DNA of 5,568 nucleotides from Bacteroidales bacterium (GCA_007130545.1 SLSG01000117.1:1-5568), one strand, 5' to 3'; positions 1-5,457 are shown, counted from the first letter of the stretch. Program-made: numbers and translations. The notes: generated by a model from the sequence alone, not told the origin.

Positions 1-178
1 CGTCATTTTTCAGACGTGTCAGCAATGGGTAGATGGTACCCTCAACCACCAGCAATTTGGAATCCTTGAGCGTCTGTATCAACTCAGATGCATATGCCTC
101 CTTTGCGGATAGAATGGAGAGAATGCAAAACTCAAGTACCCCTTTGCGCATTTGGGCCTGTGTATTTTCCAGGTTCAT
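1..178 (-). CDS. PadR-family transcriptional regulator, N-terminal part (cut by window edge)
   Basis: Read on the minus strand from the ATG at 178-176, the frame is open to the window edge and gives 59 codons. The protein starts MNLENTQAQMRKGVLEFC and contains ILSAKEAYASELIQTL and then VEGTIYPLLTRLKND. This is the winged-helix DNA-binding domain of the PadR family: the (R)KG-LE-IL--L opening and the EGTIYPLL-RL recognition-helix segment are its hallmarks. PadR proteins are usually dimeric repressors of about 105-120 residues in their short form, and in Bacteroidota they often sit beside PspC-domain or other membrane-protein genes. The dimerisation helix and any partner gene lie outside the window. 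No Shine-Dalgarno is visible, as is normal for this phylum. Family assignment is firm; the ligand and targets cannot be told. Confidence 0.88.
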   Translation of the reverse strand, partial: MNLENTQAQMRKGVLEFCILSILSAKEAYASELIQTLKDSKLLVVEGTIYPLLTRLKND

Positions 179-206
179 ATCGATGAATTTTTTTACAAAG
201 CTAATA

Positions 207-214
207 CAAATATA
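207..214 (-). promoter_or_regulatory. -7 promoter box of the padR-like gene
   Basis: On the minus strand these bases read TATATTTG, a perfect match to the Bacteroidota -7 consensus TAnnTTTG, 28 bp before the ATG at 178. No convincing TTG -33 element is present at the usual 19-21 bp spacing, so the promoter may be weak or depend on an activator. The surroundings (179-260) are strongly AT-rich. Confidence 0.55.
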
Positions 215-239
215 GTACCATGCAAAGCAAAGTACCATG
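214..239. repeat. 9-bp direct repeat AGTACCATG, candidate operator
   Basis: AGTACCATG occurs at 214-222 and again at 231-239, with a period of 17 bp and CAAAG-rich sequence between. The pair lies immediately upstream of the -7 box of the padR-like gene, touching its edge. PadR regulators commonly repress their own promoter, so this is a reasonable candidate operator. That role is inferred from position. The known PadR sites I can recall are inverted rather than direct repeats. Confidence 0.4.
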
Positions 240-285
240 TTTTTTAAAATTATTTTTAGCTAGCACCCGGAAACGCCTGCCAGTC

Positions 286-316
286 GTGGGCTTTGGCTTC
301 CCGTGGGCCAACCCAT
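286..316 (+). other. Hairpin 1 of the structured element
   Basis: GTGGG (286-290) pairs with CCCAT (312-316, one G-T wobble), and TTGGC (293-297) pairs with GCCAA (307-311), leaving CT as a bulge. Its left half, GGGCTTTGGCTTCCCG (288-303), nearly repeats 337-353 in hairpin 2 (GGGCATTTAGCTTCCCG), so it may be a shortened or degenerate copy of the same module. Confidence 0.5.
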
Positions 317-317
317 A

Positions 318-390
318 GCGGGTAGCACTGCGCTGAGGGCATTTAGCTTCCCGAAGGGAAGGTGCAGCCCGAAGCGTAGTTGCTACCTGC
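318..390 (+). other. Hairpin 2 (module A): 17-bp stem, GA/GA loop, 4-bp stem, apical hairpin
   Basis: GCGGGTAGCA (318-327) pairs with TGCTACCTGC (381-390), with one wobble. CTGCGCT (328-334) pairs with AGCGTAG (373-379), with one wobble, and T380 is a bulge. G335-A336 faces G371-A372. GGGC (337-340) pairs with GCCC (367-370). Inside this, CTTCCC (347-352) pairs perfectly with GGGAAG (356-361) around a GAA loop. The total is 27 base pairs in 73 nt. Confidence 0.65.
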
Positions 391-418
391 GATAGCCGAA
401 GGTCCGAAATCCCAAGGA

Positions 419-489
419 GCGGGCATATCCGGGGTGAGAACCTTGGCGGGCTGAAGGGCCGGCGCAGTTCGAACCCCGGATATGCCCGC
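419..489 (+). other. Hairpin 3 (module B): perfect 17-bp stem with the same internal design
   Basis: GCGGGCATATCCGGGGT (419-435) pairs without a mismatch with ACCCCGGATATGCCCGC (473-489). G436-A437 then faces G471-A472, and GAAC (438-441) pairs with GTTC (467-470). The apical 25 nt can form GC-G-GGCT (446-452) against GGCC-G-GC (457-463) around GAAG. A 17-bp perfect inverted repeat is very unlikely by chance at this spacing. The right arm contains GTTCGAA, which superficially recalls a tRNA T-loop, but no cloverleaf fits. Confidence 0.75.
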
Positions 490-510
490 GACCGACAAAA
501 TGGCAGTCAT

Positions 511-630
511 TCCCCGATGGCACAGGCTTTGATTTCACTCCGGCATCAAATACACGCTGTGCGCGTCAGTAAATCACCCCGCACAAGCCATATCCCTTAC
601 CATAAACAGATAAACCAAATAAACCGAACC
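511..630. other. htpG upstream stretch with no clear gene or promoter
   Basis: This 120-bp stretch separates the structured element from htpG. The htpG reading frame stays open upstream to an ATG at 517, but the extra 38 codons look nothing like Hsp90. There is a small inverted repeat, TTTGAT (528-533) and ATCAAA (545-550). I find no TAnnTTTG box and no CIRCE element. The last 30 bases before the ATG are A-rich (TAAACCAAATAAACCGAACC), which is typical of Bacteroidota translation starts that lack a Shine-Dalgarno. Confidence 0.5.
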
Positions 631-2508
631 ATGCACAAAGGAAAAATCAACGTCCAGACCGAGAACATCTTCCCCATCATCAAGAAATTCCTGTACTCAG
701 ACCATGAGATATTCCTCAGGGAGTTGATATCCAATGCCGTGGATGCCACCCAGAAAGTAAAGACATTGTCTTCCCTGGGGGAGTTCAAGGGGGAGTTGGG
801 TGACCTGACCATTGAGGTCGTCCTGGACAAGGAAGCCAAAACCCTGACGGTGAAGGACAAAGGAATCGGGATGACTGCTGAGGAAGTGGATAAGTTCATC
901 AACCAGATCGCATTTTCAAGTGCCGAGGAGTGGGTGGAGAAATACAAGGGCCAGTCGGAGTCCAATCCGATCATCGGACATTTTGGCCTGGGATTTTACT
1001 CTTCCTTCATGGTGGCACGCCAGGTCGACATCCATACCAAGTCTTATAAGAAAAACCAGAAAGGGGTACACTGGTCATGTGACGGTACGCCTGAATATGC
1101 GCTGGAGGACAAGCCGCGCAGCCAGAGGGGGACCGACGTGGTGCTGCATATTGCATCCGACTCTGAGGAATTTCTGGAAGAGGCAAAAATACTCGGACTG
1201 CTGAAAAAATACTGCAAGTTCCTGCCTGTTCCGATTGTGTTCGGCACGGAGAAGGAGTTGGTGAAGGAAAAGGATGAGAAAGGGGAGGAGCAGGAAAAGA
1301 CCATTGAAAAACCCAGGATCATCAACAATGTGAAGCCTGCATGGACACAGAAACCATCCGACTTAAAGCATGAGGATTATAAAAAGTTTTACCGGGAACT
1401 GTACCCCATGGGTTTCGAGGAGCCCCTGTTTCATATTCATCTGAATGTGGATTATCCGTTCGCACTGACTGGCATTCTGTATTTTCCGAAGGTCAAGCAG
1501 AATTTTGAAGTTCAGCGTGACAAGATTCAGCTATACTGCAACCAGGTGTTCGTGACCGATACCGTGGAAGGTATTGTGCCGGACTTTCTGACTTTGCTGC
1601 ACGGGGTCATTGACTCCCCGGACATCCCGCTGAACGTCTCCCGCAGCTTTTTGCAGAGCGACGGCAATGTGAAGAAGATCAGCAGCCATATCACCAAAAA
1701 GGTGGCTGACAAGCTGGAGGAGCTATTCAAATCCAATCGTGAAGACTTTGAGAAGAAGTGGGATGACATCAAGATTTTTATCCAGTACGGGATGATCTCG
1801 GATGACAAGTTCCGGGAGCGGGCCATGAAATTCTGCCTGCTGAAGAACACCGGGGGAAAGTATTTTACTTTTGAAGAATACCGTGACCATATTAAGACTG
1901 CCCAGACAGACATGGACAAGAAAATTGTGCATATTTATGCCACCAATGCCGAGGCACAGCACAGCTTTGTCGAATCGGCCAGGGAGAGGGGATACGATGT
2001 GCTATTGCTTGACACCCCGATTGATTCCCATTTTGTGAATATGCTGGAAACGGAGCTGGAATCCGTGTCTTTTGTCCGCGTCGATGCCGAGGTCACCGAT
2101 AAACTGATCAAAAAGGACGAGGAGATCCCGTCCAAACTGACCCAGGAGCAGAAAGACAAGCTCAAGCCACTGCTGGAGAAATACCTCGACCAGAAACAGT
2201 TCAATGTCGCGTTCGAGAACCTCAGCGAGACCGAACAGCCCATCATCATCACCCAGCCCGAATTCATGCGCCGCATGAAAGACATGTCGGCGGTCGGCGG
2301 AATGAACTTCATGGGCACCATGCCAGACAGTTACCAGCTGGTGGTGAACAGCAACCACAACCTGGTGGGCAAGTTACTGGAGCAACAGGATGAAGCCATA
2401 CAGGAAAAGCAGGTCAGACAGCTCATTGACCTGGCCATGCTTTCGAAAAACCTCTTAAAGGGAGAGAAGCTTACCCAATTCATCAGGCGTAGCGTGGATC
2501 TGATCTAG
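631..2508 (+). CDS. htpG: Molecular chaperone HtpG (bacterial Hsp90)
   Basis: HtpG is a cytosolic homodimeric ATP-dependent chaperone that remodels client proteins, usually with DnaK. The protein is 625 residues, the usual length (E. coli 624). The N-terminal GHKL ATPase domain shows IFLRELISNAVDA with E31 (catalytic) and N35 (Mg binding), DKGIGM (76-81) and GHFGLGF (116-122, ATP lid glycines). A charged stretch (about 207-228, rich in E and K) links it to the middle domain, whose NVSRSFLQSD carries R338, matching the arginine that senses the ATP gamma-phosphate. The C-terminal part, ending in KLTQFIRRSVDLI, is the dimerisation domain. The start at 631 is chosen because homology begins at MHKGKINVQTENIF; an in-frame ATG at 517 would add 38 unrelated residues. 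All key residues are present. The gene appears monocistronic, with 114 bp before the next gene. No CIRCE or other heat-shock operator is visible. Identity is certain; regulation is unclear. Confidence 0.98.
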   Translation: MHKGKINVQTENIFPIIKKFLYSDHEIFLRELISNAVDATQKVKTLSSLGEFKGELGDLTIEVVLDKEAKTLTVKDKGIGMTAEEVDKFINQIAFSSAEEWVEKYKGQSESNPIIGHFGLGFYSSFMVARQVDIHTKSYKKNQKGVHWSCDGTPEYALEDKPRSQRGTDVVLHIASDSEEFLEEAKILGLLKKYCKFLPVPIVFGTEKELVKEKDEKGEEQEKTIEKPRIINNVKPAWTQKPSDLKHEDYKKFYRELYPMGFEEPLFHIHLNVDYPFALTGILYFPKVKQNFEVQRDKIQLYCNQVFVTDTVEGIVPDFLTLLHGVIDSPDIPLNVSRSFLQSDGNVKKISSHITKKVADKLEELFKSNREDFEKKWDDIKIFIQYGMISDDKFRERAMKFCLLKNTGGKYFTFEEYRDHIKTAQTDMDKKIVHIYATNAEAQHSFVESARERGYDVLLLDTPIDSHFVNMLETELESVSFVRVDAEVTDKLIKKDEEIPSKLTQEQKDKLKPLLEKYLDQKQFNVAFENLSETEQPIIITQPEFMRRMKDMSAVGGMNFMGTMPDSYQLVVNSNHNLVGKLLEQQDEAIQEKQVRQLIDLAMLSKNLLKGEKLTQFIRRSVDLI

Positions 2509-2589
2509 GGGGCGCTTTCTTCCGGTGCATCCACTGTCTGTTGGCCGGCTGTGCCATCCAACATTTAAACGACTGTACCAACTAATAAA

Positions 2590-2597
2590 TATATTTG
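2590..2597 (+). promoter_or_regulatory. -7 promoter box of the BASS carrier operon
   Basis: TATATTTG is a perfect Bacteroidota -7 box, 25 bp before the ATG at 2623. Transcription would start near 2603-2605, giving a leader of only about 20 nt. No good TTG appears 19-21 bp upstream. The box places a promoter between htpG and the carrier, so the downstream genes need not depend on htpG read-through. Confidence 0.5.
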
Positions 2598-2604
2598 TAT
2601 TTTA

Positions 2605-2622
2605 GCTGGAAATATTTCCAGC
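2605..2622. promoter_or_regulatory. Perfect 18-bp palindrome abutting the carrier start codon
   Basis: GCTGGAAATATTTCCAGC is identical to its own reverse complement over all 18 bases and ends one base before the ATG at 2623. It lies 8 bp after the -7 box, covering the predicted transcription start and the whole short leader. A dimeric regulator bound here would block transcription. Alternatively, the RNA would place a stem at the ribosome-binding region, although a palindrome with no loop makes a poor hairpin. An operator is therefore the more likely reading. Confidence 0.6.
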
Positions 2623-3564
2623 ATGTACGAAGCCTTAACCGCCATGGACCCGGCCACCCTTAATTTCACAGAGGGTGGCCTGTTCGTTTTAAACATCACC
2701 ATCTCGATCATCATGTTCGGGGTGGCCTTGGAGATCAAGCTTGTGCACTTCCGGGACCTGTTGTCCCGGCCCAGGCCGGTGCTTGCGGGAGTCTTGTCCC
2801 AGTTTCTGCTGCTGCCTGCTGTGACTTTTCTGCTGATCATGGTTTTCTGGAAAAACATGACGGTCGGAGTGGCCATGGGCATGATTCTGGTGGCCTCATG
2901 CCCGGGTGGGAATGTGTCGAACTTTATATCCACCCTGGCAAAGGGAAACCCGGCACTTTCGGTCAGTTTGACCGCCATCGCCACCATTTCGGCCATCTTC
3001 ATGACACCCCTGAACTTTATGATCTGGGGAAGCCTTTACGATCTCCTTGGTCCATGGTCGAACAACGAACTGCTGCAGGAACTGCGCATTGACCCGGTGG
3101 CCATGTTCAAGATCGTATTCATCCTGCTGGGCGTTCCCATCGTGCTGGGGATGCTTACCAACCACTTCCTGCCCAGGTTTACCGAATTCGCCAAGAAGCC
3201 AATCCGCATTTTTTCCATCATCTTTTTCATGGGCATGCTGGGGATCATGTTCGCCAACAATTACGACCACTTCATTCAGCACATCCTTTGGATCTTGCTG
3301 ATCGTCTTTATTCATAACGGGATCGCCATTTCGTCCGGCTACGGACTGGCTTCCGTGTTCAGGCTGAATGCCCAGAACCGCAAGACCGTGGCCATCGAGA
3401 CCGGGATACAGAATTCCGCACTCGGACTGGTCCTGATTTTCAACCCGGCTATTTTCCCGCAGCACCTGGCCCTGGGTGGCATGGCCATCGTGGTGGCATG
3501 GTGGGGGATATGGCACATTTTGGCCGGACTGAGTGTGGCCACCATTTGGAGAAGGGTCTCCTGA
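2623..3564 (+). CDS. Bile acid:sodium symporter (BASS/SBF) family transporter
   Basis: This 313-residue inner-membrane protein consists almost entirely of hydrophobic helices, as expected for the roughly ten-helix BASS (SLC10-like) fold. Members couple Na+ to uptake of organic anions such as bile acids, pantoate, pyruvate or other acids; the substrate here cannot be read from sequence. Family signatures are clear: IMFGVALEIK (about 30-39), SQFLLLP with Q60, ASCPGGNVSNFISTLAKGN (91-109, first crossover helix) and ETGIQNSALG with E259 and Q263 (second crossover). Q60, N97-S99-N100, E259 and Q263 match the sodium-site region of the Neisseria ASBT homologue, so Na+ coupling is probably retained. 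The start at 2623 directly follows a palindrome; M8 at 2644 is an alternative that would leave the palindrome in the leader. The next gene begins 28 bp after the stop. It is complete, with no sign of decay. Confidence 0.93.
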   Translation: MYEALTAMDPATLNFTEGGLFVLNITISIIMFGVALEIKLVHFRDLLSRPRPVLAGVLSQFLLLPAVTFLLIMVFWKNMTVGVAMGMILVASCPGGNVSNFISTLAKGNPALSVSLTAIATISAIFMTPLNFMIWGSLYDLLGPWSNNELLQELRIDPVAMFKIVFILLGVPIVLGMLTNHFLPRFTEFAKKPIRIFSIIFFMGMLGIMFANNYDHFIQHILWILLIVFIHNGIAISSGYGLASVFRLNAQNRKTVAIETGIQNSALGLVLIFNPAIFPQHLALGGMAIVVAWWGIWHILAGLSVATIWRRVS

Positions 3565-3592
3565 TGATTGTCGGATACATTAATTGACTTCT

Positions 3593-4954
3593 ATGGGCAG
3601 GGCCATAAAGGGACATCTTTTCCGGGATTCGTGGCTTTGGAAAATCCTGGCAGCCTATATCTTTTTTCTTCACCGGCTTTTCTACAAAGTGATTGTGGTG
3701 GAAGGGAAGGAACATATTCCCAAAGACGGTCCCCTGATCTTTGCGCCCAACCACCAGAATGCGCTGATGGATCCGCTGGCGGTCCTCTTTGCCGCCTCCC
3801 GCCAGATCGTTTTTCTGGCCAGGGCCGACATCTTCAGGAACCGGTTTCTGCGGCCTGTATTTCACAGGATGAAGATCCTGCCGGTTTACCGGATTCGCGA
3901 CGGGAAAGACAAGCTAAAGCAAAACGAACAATCGTTCGACACGGTGGTGGAACTGCTGGCGCATGGGCGGTCTGTCGGACTCTTTCCGGAAGCGGAGCAC
4001 TCCAACAAGCGACACCTGCTTCCATTGAAGAAAGGGGTACCCAGGCTGGCTTTCCTGGCCGAGGGGAAGCATGCCTTTAAACTGGGACTGAAGATTGTAC
4101 CTGTGGGAATTTATTACAGCCACTACGAATCCATGGGCTCTGTGCTGCACCTGAAGTTCGGTACGCCCCTGGCTGTTTCGGATTTCCGGGATGCTTTCCT
4201 GGAGTCCCCGCAAAAGGCCCACCTGGTGATGCGCGACGAACTCAGCAAGGCACTGAAATCACTGGCCATTGACATCCGGGACCTGGACTGGTATGAAACC
4301 TATGACACGATCCTGATATTGCGCACAAAAAAACTGGCGCAGGAGAAAACCCCGGCGAAAAATTTCCGGGTCAGGGAGTTCGAAGCACGGAAGGAAATCA
4401 TCCGCCGGCTCGATGCCCAGCAGGAAAAGCAACCCGAAAGGATGGAATCCCTCAGGGAGAAGGTCAGCCGTTTCCTGGCCATGGCCAGGAAATTCAACAT
4501 CAGGGGCAACCTGCTGGCAGAACCCCTGCGCAGTCCGACAAGGCTCTACCTGGCCACCCTGCTATCCCTGCTCAGCCTGCCGGTGTTCCTGTATGCCCTG
4601 GCCAATAACCTCCCGGGCTACTCTATACTACAGCGACTGATCCGCCGGTTTAAGGACAGACAGTTTCACAGTTCCGTGAAGTTTTTGTGGGGGGCGTTCT
4701 TCCTGCCGGTGTTTTATCTCCTGCAGACCATGCTGGTGCTGCTGATCTTTAAAAATAACTGGATCGCCCTGTATTACGCACTTTCCCTGCCGGTAACCGG
4801 ACTTTTTGCGCATTGGCTTTATATGCGTTACAAGGTGGTACTGGGAAGATGGAAGCTGGTTCGACTCCGTAAAAAGTCCCCCGGCCAGCTAGACAGTTTC
4901 CTCGAACTTAGAAAAAGCATCCACGATGATGTGGATTTTCTGCTGGGTTTGTAA
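3593..4954 (+). CDS. PlsC-like glycerolipid acyltransferase with C-terminal membrane domain
   Basis: The predicted protein is 453 residues. A hydrophobic helix (about 18-36) precedes an acyltransferase domain with APNHQNALMDP (H54 to D60) as the catalytic block, ILPVYRIRDGKD as the second block, LFPEAEHSNKRHLLPLKKG (about 130-148) as the acceptor-binding block and IVPVGIYY (168-175) as block four. Such enzymes move an acyl chain from acyl-CoA or acyl-ACP to glycerol phosphate or a lysophospholipid. Five residues separate H and D instead of the usual four, a spacing I recall from Gpt2/SCT1-like and related bacterial proteins, and FPEG reads FPEA. A charged helical region (about 245-305) leads to three likely membrane helices (318-341, 364-386, 390-411) and a short basic tail. 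The ATG at 3593 is preferred; a TTG at 3584 is in frame. Probably co-transcribed with the carrier 28 bp upstream. The substrate is not known; plsC itself should not be assumed. Confidence 0.87.
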   Translation: MGRAIKGHLFRDSWLWKILAAYIFFLHRLFYKVIVVEGKEHIPKDGPLIFAPNHQNALMDPLAVLFAASRQIVFLARADIFRNRFLRPVFHRMKILPVYRIRDGKDKLKQNEQSFDTVVELLAHGRSVGLFPEAEHSNKRHLLPLKKGVPRLAFLAEGKHAFKLGLKIVPVGIYYSHYESMGSVLHLKFGTPLAVSDFRDAFLESPQKAHLVMRDELSKALKSLAIDIRDLDWYETYDTILILRTKKLAQEKTPAKNFRVREFEARKEIIRRLDAQQEKQPERMESLREKVSRFLAMARKFNIRGNLLAEPLRSPTRLYLATLLSLLSLPVFLYALANNLPGYSILQRLIRRFKDRQFHSSVKFLWGAFFLPVFYLLQTMLVLLIFKNNWIALYYALSLPVTGLFAHWLYMRYKVVLGRWKLVRLRKKSPGQLDSFLELRKSIHDDVDFLLGL

Positions 4955-5032
4955 CCACCCGAACGGGAGAATATTAACCGACACCTCTGATCCGTAGACC
5001 CAACCAGCCATTGATTGCAGGCCTGGACGCGG
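4955..5032. other. Stretch between the acyltransferase and the tonB remnant
   Basis: These 78 bases hold no intact gene. On the minus strand, 4974-5015 encodes INGWLGLRIRGVG before a stop, which loosely resembles the TonB segment normally reading GLR-LRGVGGG just after the VFI-FVLN strand. It could be more of the decayed tonB, but the match is short. CCCGAACGGG at 4958-4967 is too small to call a terminator. Confidence 0.3.
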
Positions 5033-5405
5033 TTAGCTGTTCAACACGAATGTAATGAACACAGATCCCTCAATCCCTGTCTCCACGGCCAGTTTGGGAT
5101 AGCGCAGGTTTTTTGTGTGGCCTCTACATCAAAAACCACTTCTTCAGTGACCGTCGCCTGGTCCTCAACGATTACCAATTGCTGCAGGTTTTGGGGTGGT
5201 GTTGGCGGCGGTGGCTGCTCCGGCCTGGTAATAGGTACCGTTTCTTCCTCGAACGGGACCCAGTGGGCCGATGCCAGTTCATAATACGGTTTGTCATGGG
5301 TTTTCCAGTGAAAGGCCAGTAATACAAACCCCATGGCGCATGTCAATCCGATTTCCAGGAAAAGGAAATGACAGGAATCCAGATCTGCCCGTTTGTTTTT
5401 TTCAT
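5033..5405 (-). pseudogene. Decayed tonB (energy transducer TonB) fragment
   Basis: TonB spans the inner membrane and passes proton-motive energy to outer-membrane receptors. The minus strand from about 5394 down encodes KRADL, the membrane helix LFLEIGLTCAMGFVLLAF, EEETVPITRPEQPPPPTPP and an acidic stretch ending VFDVEATQ: the N-terminal half of a Bacteroidota TonB. After the A-run at 5109-5114, homology moves to another frame, NLRYPKLAVETGIEG and then VFITFVLN (5110-5036), the start of the C-terminal domain, followed by TAA at 5033-5035. The start is also shifted: ATG at 5405-5403 is followed by seven A's (5396-5402), and one more A would give MKKNKRADL in frame with the rest. The acidic and PGG-containing region before the YP motif is missing, as is most of the final domain. 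An uninterrupted frame using GTG at 5454 gives 137 residues, but its first 20 look unrelated. Sequencing error could explain the A-runs, not the missing segments. Confidence 0.78.
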
Positions 5406-5421
5406 TTTTTTTAAAATAAAA
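5391..5421 (+). promoter_or_regulatory. AT-rich tract upstream of the rightward promoter (UP-like)
   Basis: Long T and A runs (seven T's, then CA, then eight T's, then AAAATAAAA) lie directly upstream of the TTG element. Their position and composition suit an UP element contacting the RNA polymerase alpha subunit, as is common before rRNA promoters. This is inferred from composition and position only; the same bases include the start of the broken tonB. Confidence 0.4.
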
Positions 5422-5451
5422 TTGGTGGTTTATAAATTTTTCGTACTTTTG
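5422..5451 (+). promoter_or_regulatory. Strong Bacteroidota housekeeping promoter, probably of an rRNA operon
   Basis: A TTG at 5422-5424 (-33 element) is separated by exactly 19 bp from TACTTTTG at 5444-5451, a full match to the -7 consensus TAnnTTTG. Spacing and both boxes are ideal for the Bacteroidota primary sigma factor. Transcription should start near 5457-5460 and run right. No protein-coding start follows in the window, and the leader resembles those before 16S rRNA genes. Confidence 0.75.
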
Positions 5452-5457
5452 CACTCC

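Larger units (their letters stand above)
274..510 (+). ncRNA. Candidate structured RNA (or dispersed structured repeat) upstream of htpG
   Basis: This GC-rich block sits in an otherwise AT-rich intergenic region and holds no convincing gene. On the plus strand it can fold into a closing stem, CTGCCA 277-282 with TGGCAG 501-506, enclosing three hairpins at 286-316, 318-390 and 419-489. The second and third share one design: a 17-bp basal stem (with G-T wobbles and one bulge in the second, perfect in the third), a 2x2 GA/GA internal loop, a 4-bp stem and an apical region containing GAAGGG and ending in GCA. The plus strand is favoured because tandem G-A pairs stabilise RNA there, while the minus strand would show TC/TC mismatches. 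It matches no RNA family I know: not a tRNA, RNase P RNA, tmRNA or an obvious riboswitch. It could be a leader of htpG, an independent small RNA or a non-autonomous repeat. The structure is well supported; the function is unknown. Confidence 0.6.

Noticed and set aside
323..345. Possible CIRCE heat-shock operator near TAGCACTG
   Set aside because: Only the left half resembles TTAGCACTC; the required GAGTGCTAA half after 9 bp is absent.
419..489. tRNA-like appearance (GTTCGAA with a GC-rich terminal stem)
   Set aside because: The stem runs 17 bp without a break, and no D-arm, anticodon arm or 5-bp T-stem can be formed.
517..630. Upstream extension of htpG from the ATG at 517
   Set aside because: The 38 extra residues have no resemblance to Hsp90 N-termini, and family homology begins at the ATG at 631.
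2540..2562. Terminator after htpG (GTTGG/CCAAC hairpin)
   Set aside because: The stem is 5 bp plus 3 bp with an internal loop, and no T-run follows.
3584..3592. TTG at 3584 as the acyltransferase start
   Set aside because: An ATG three codons downstream gives the same protein without three non-conserved residues.
4957..4968. Terminator after the acyltransferase (CCCGAACGGG)
   Set aside because: The stem is three or four base pairs with a tiny loop and no T-run.
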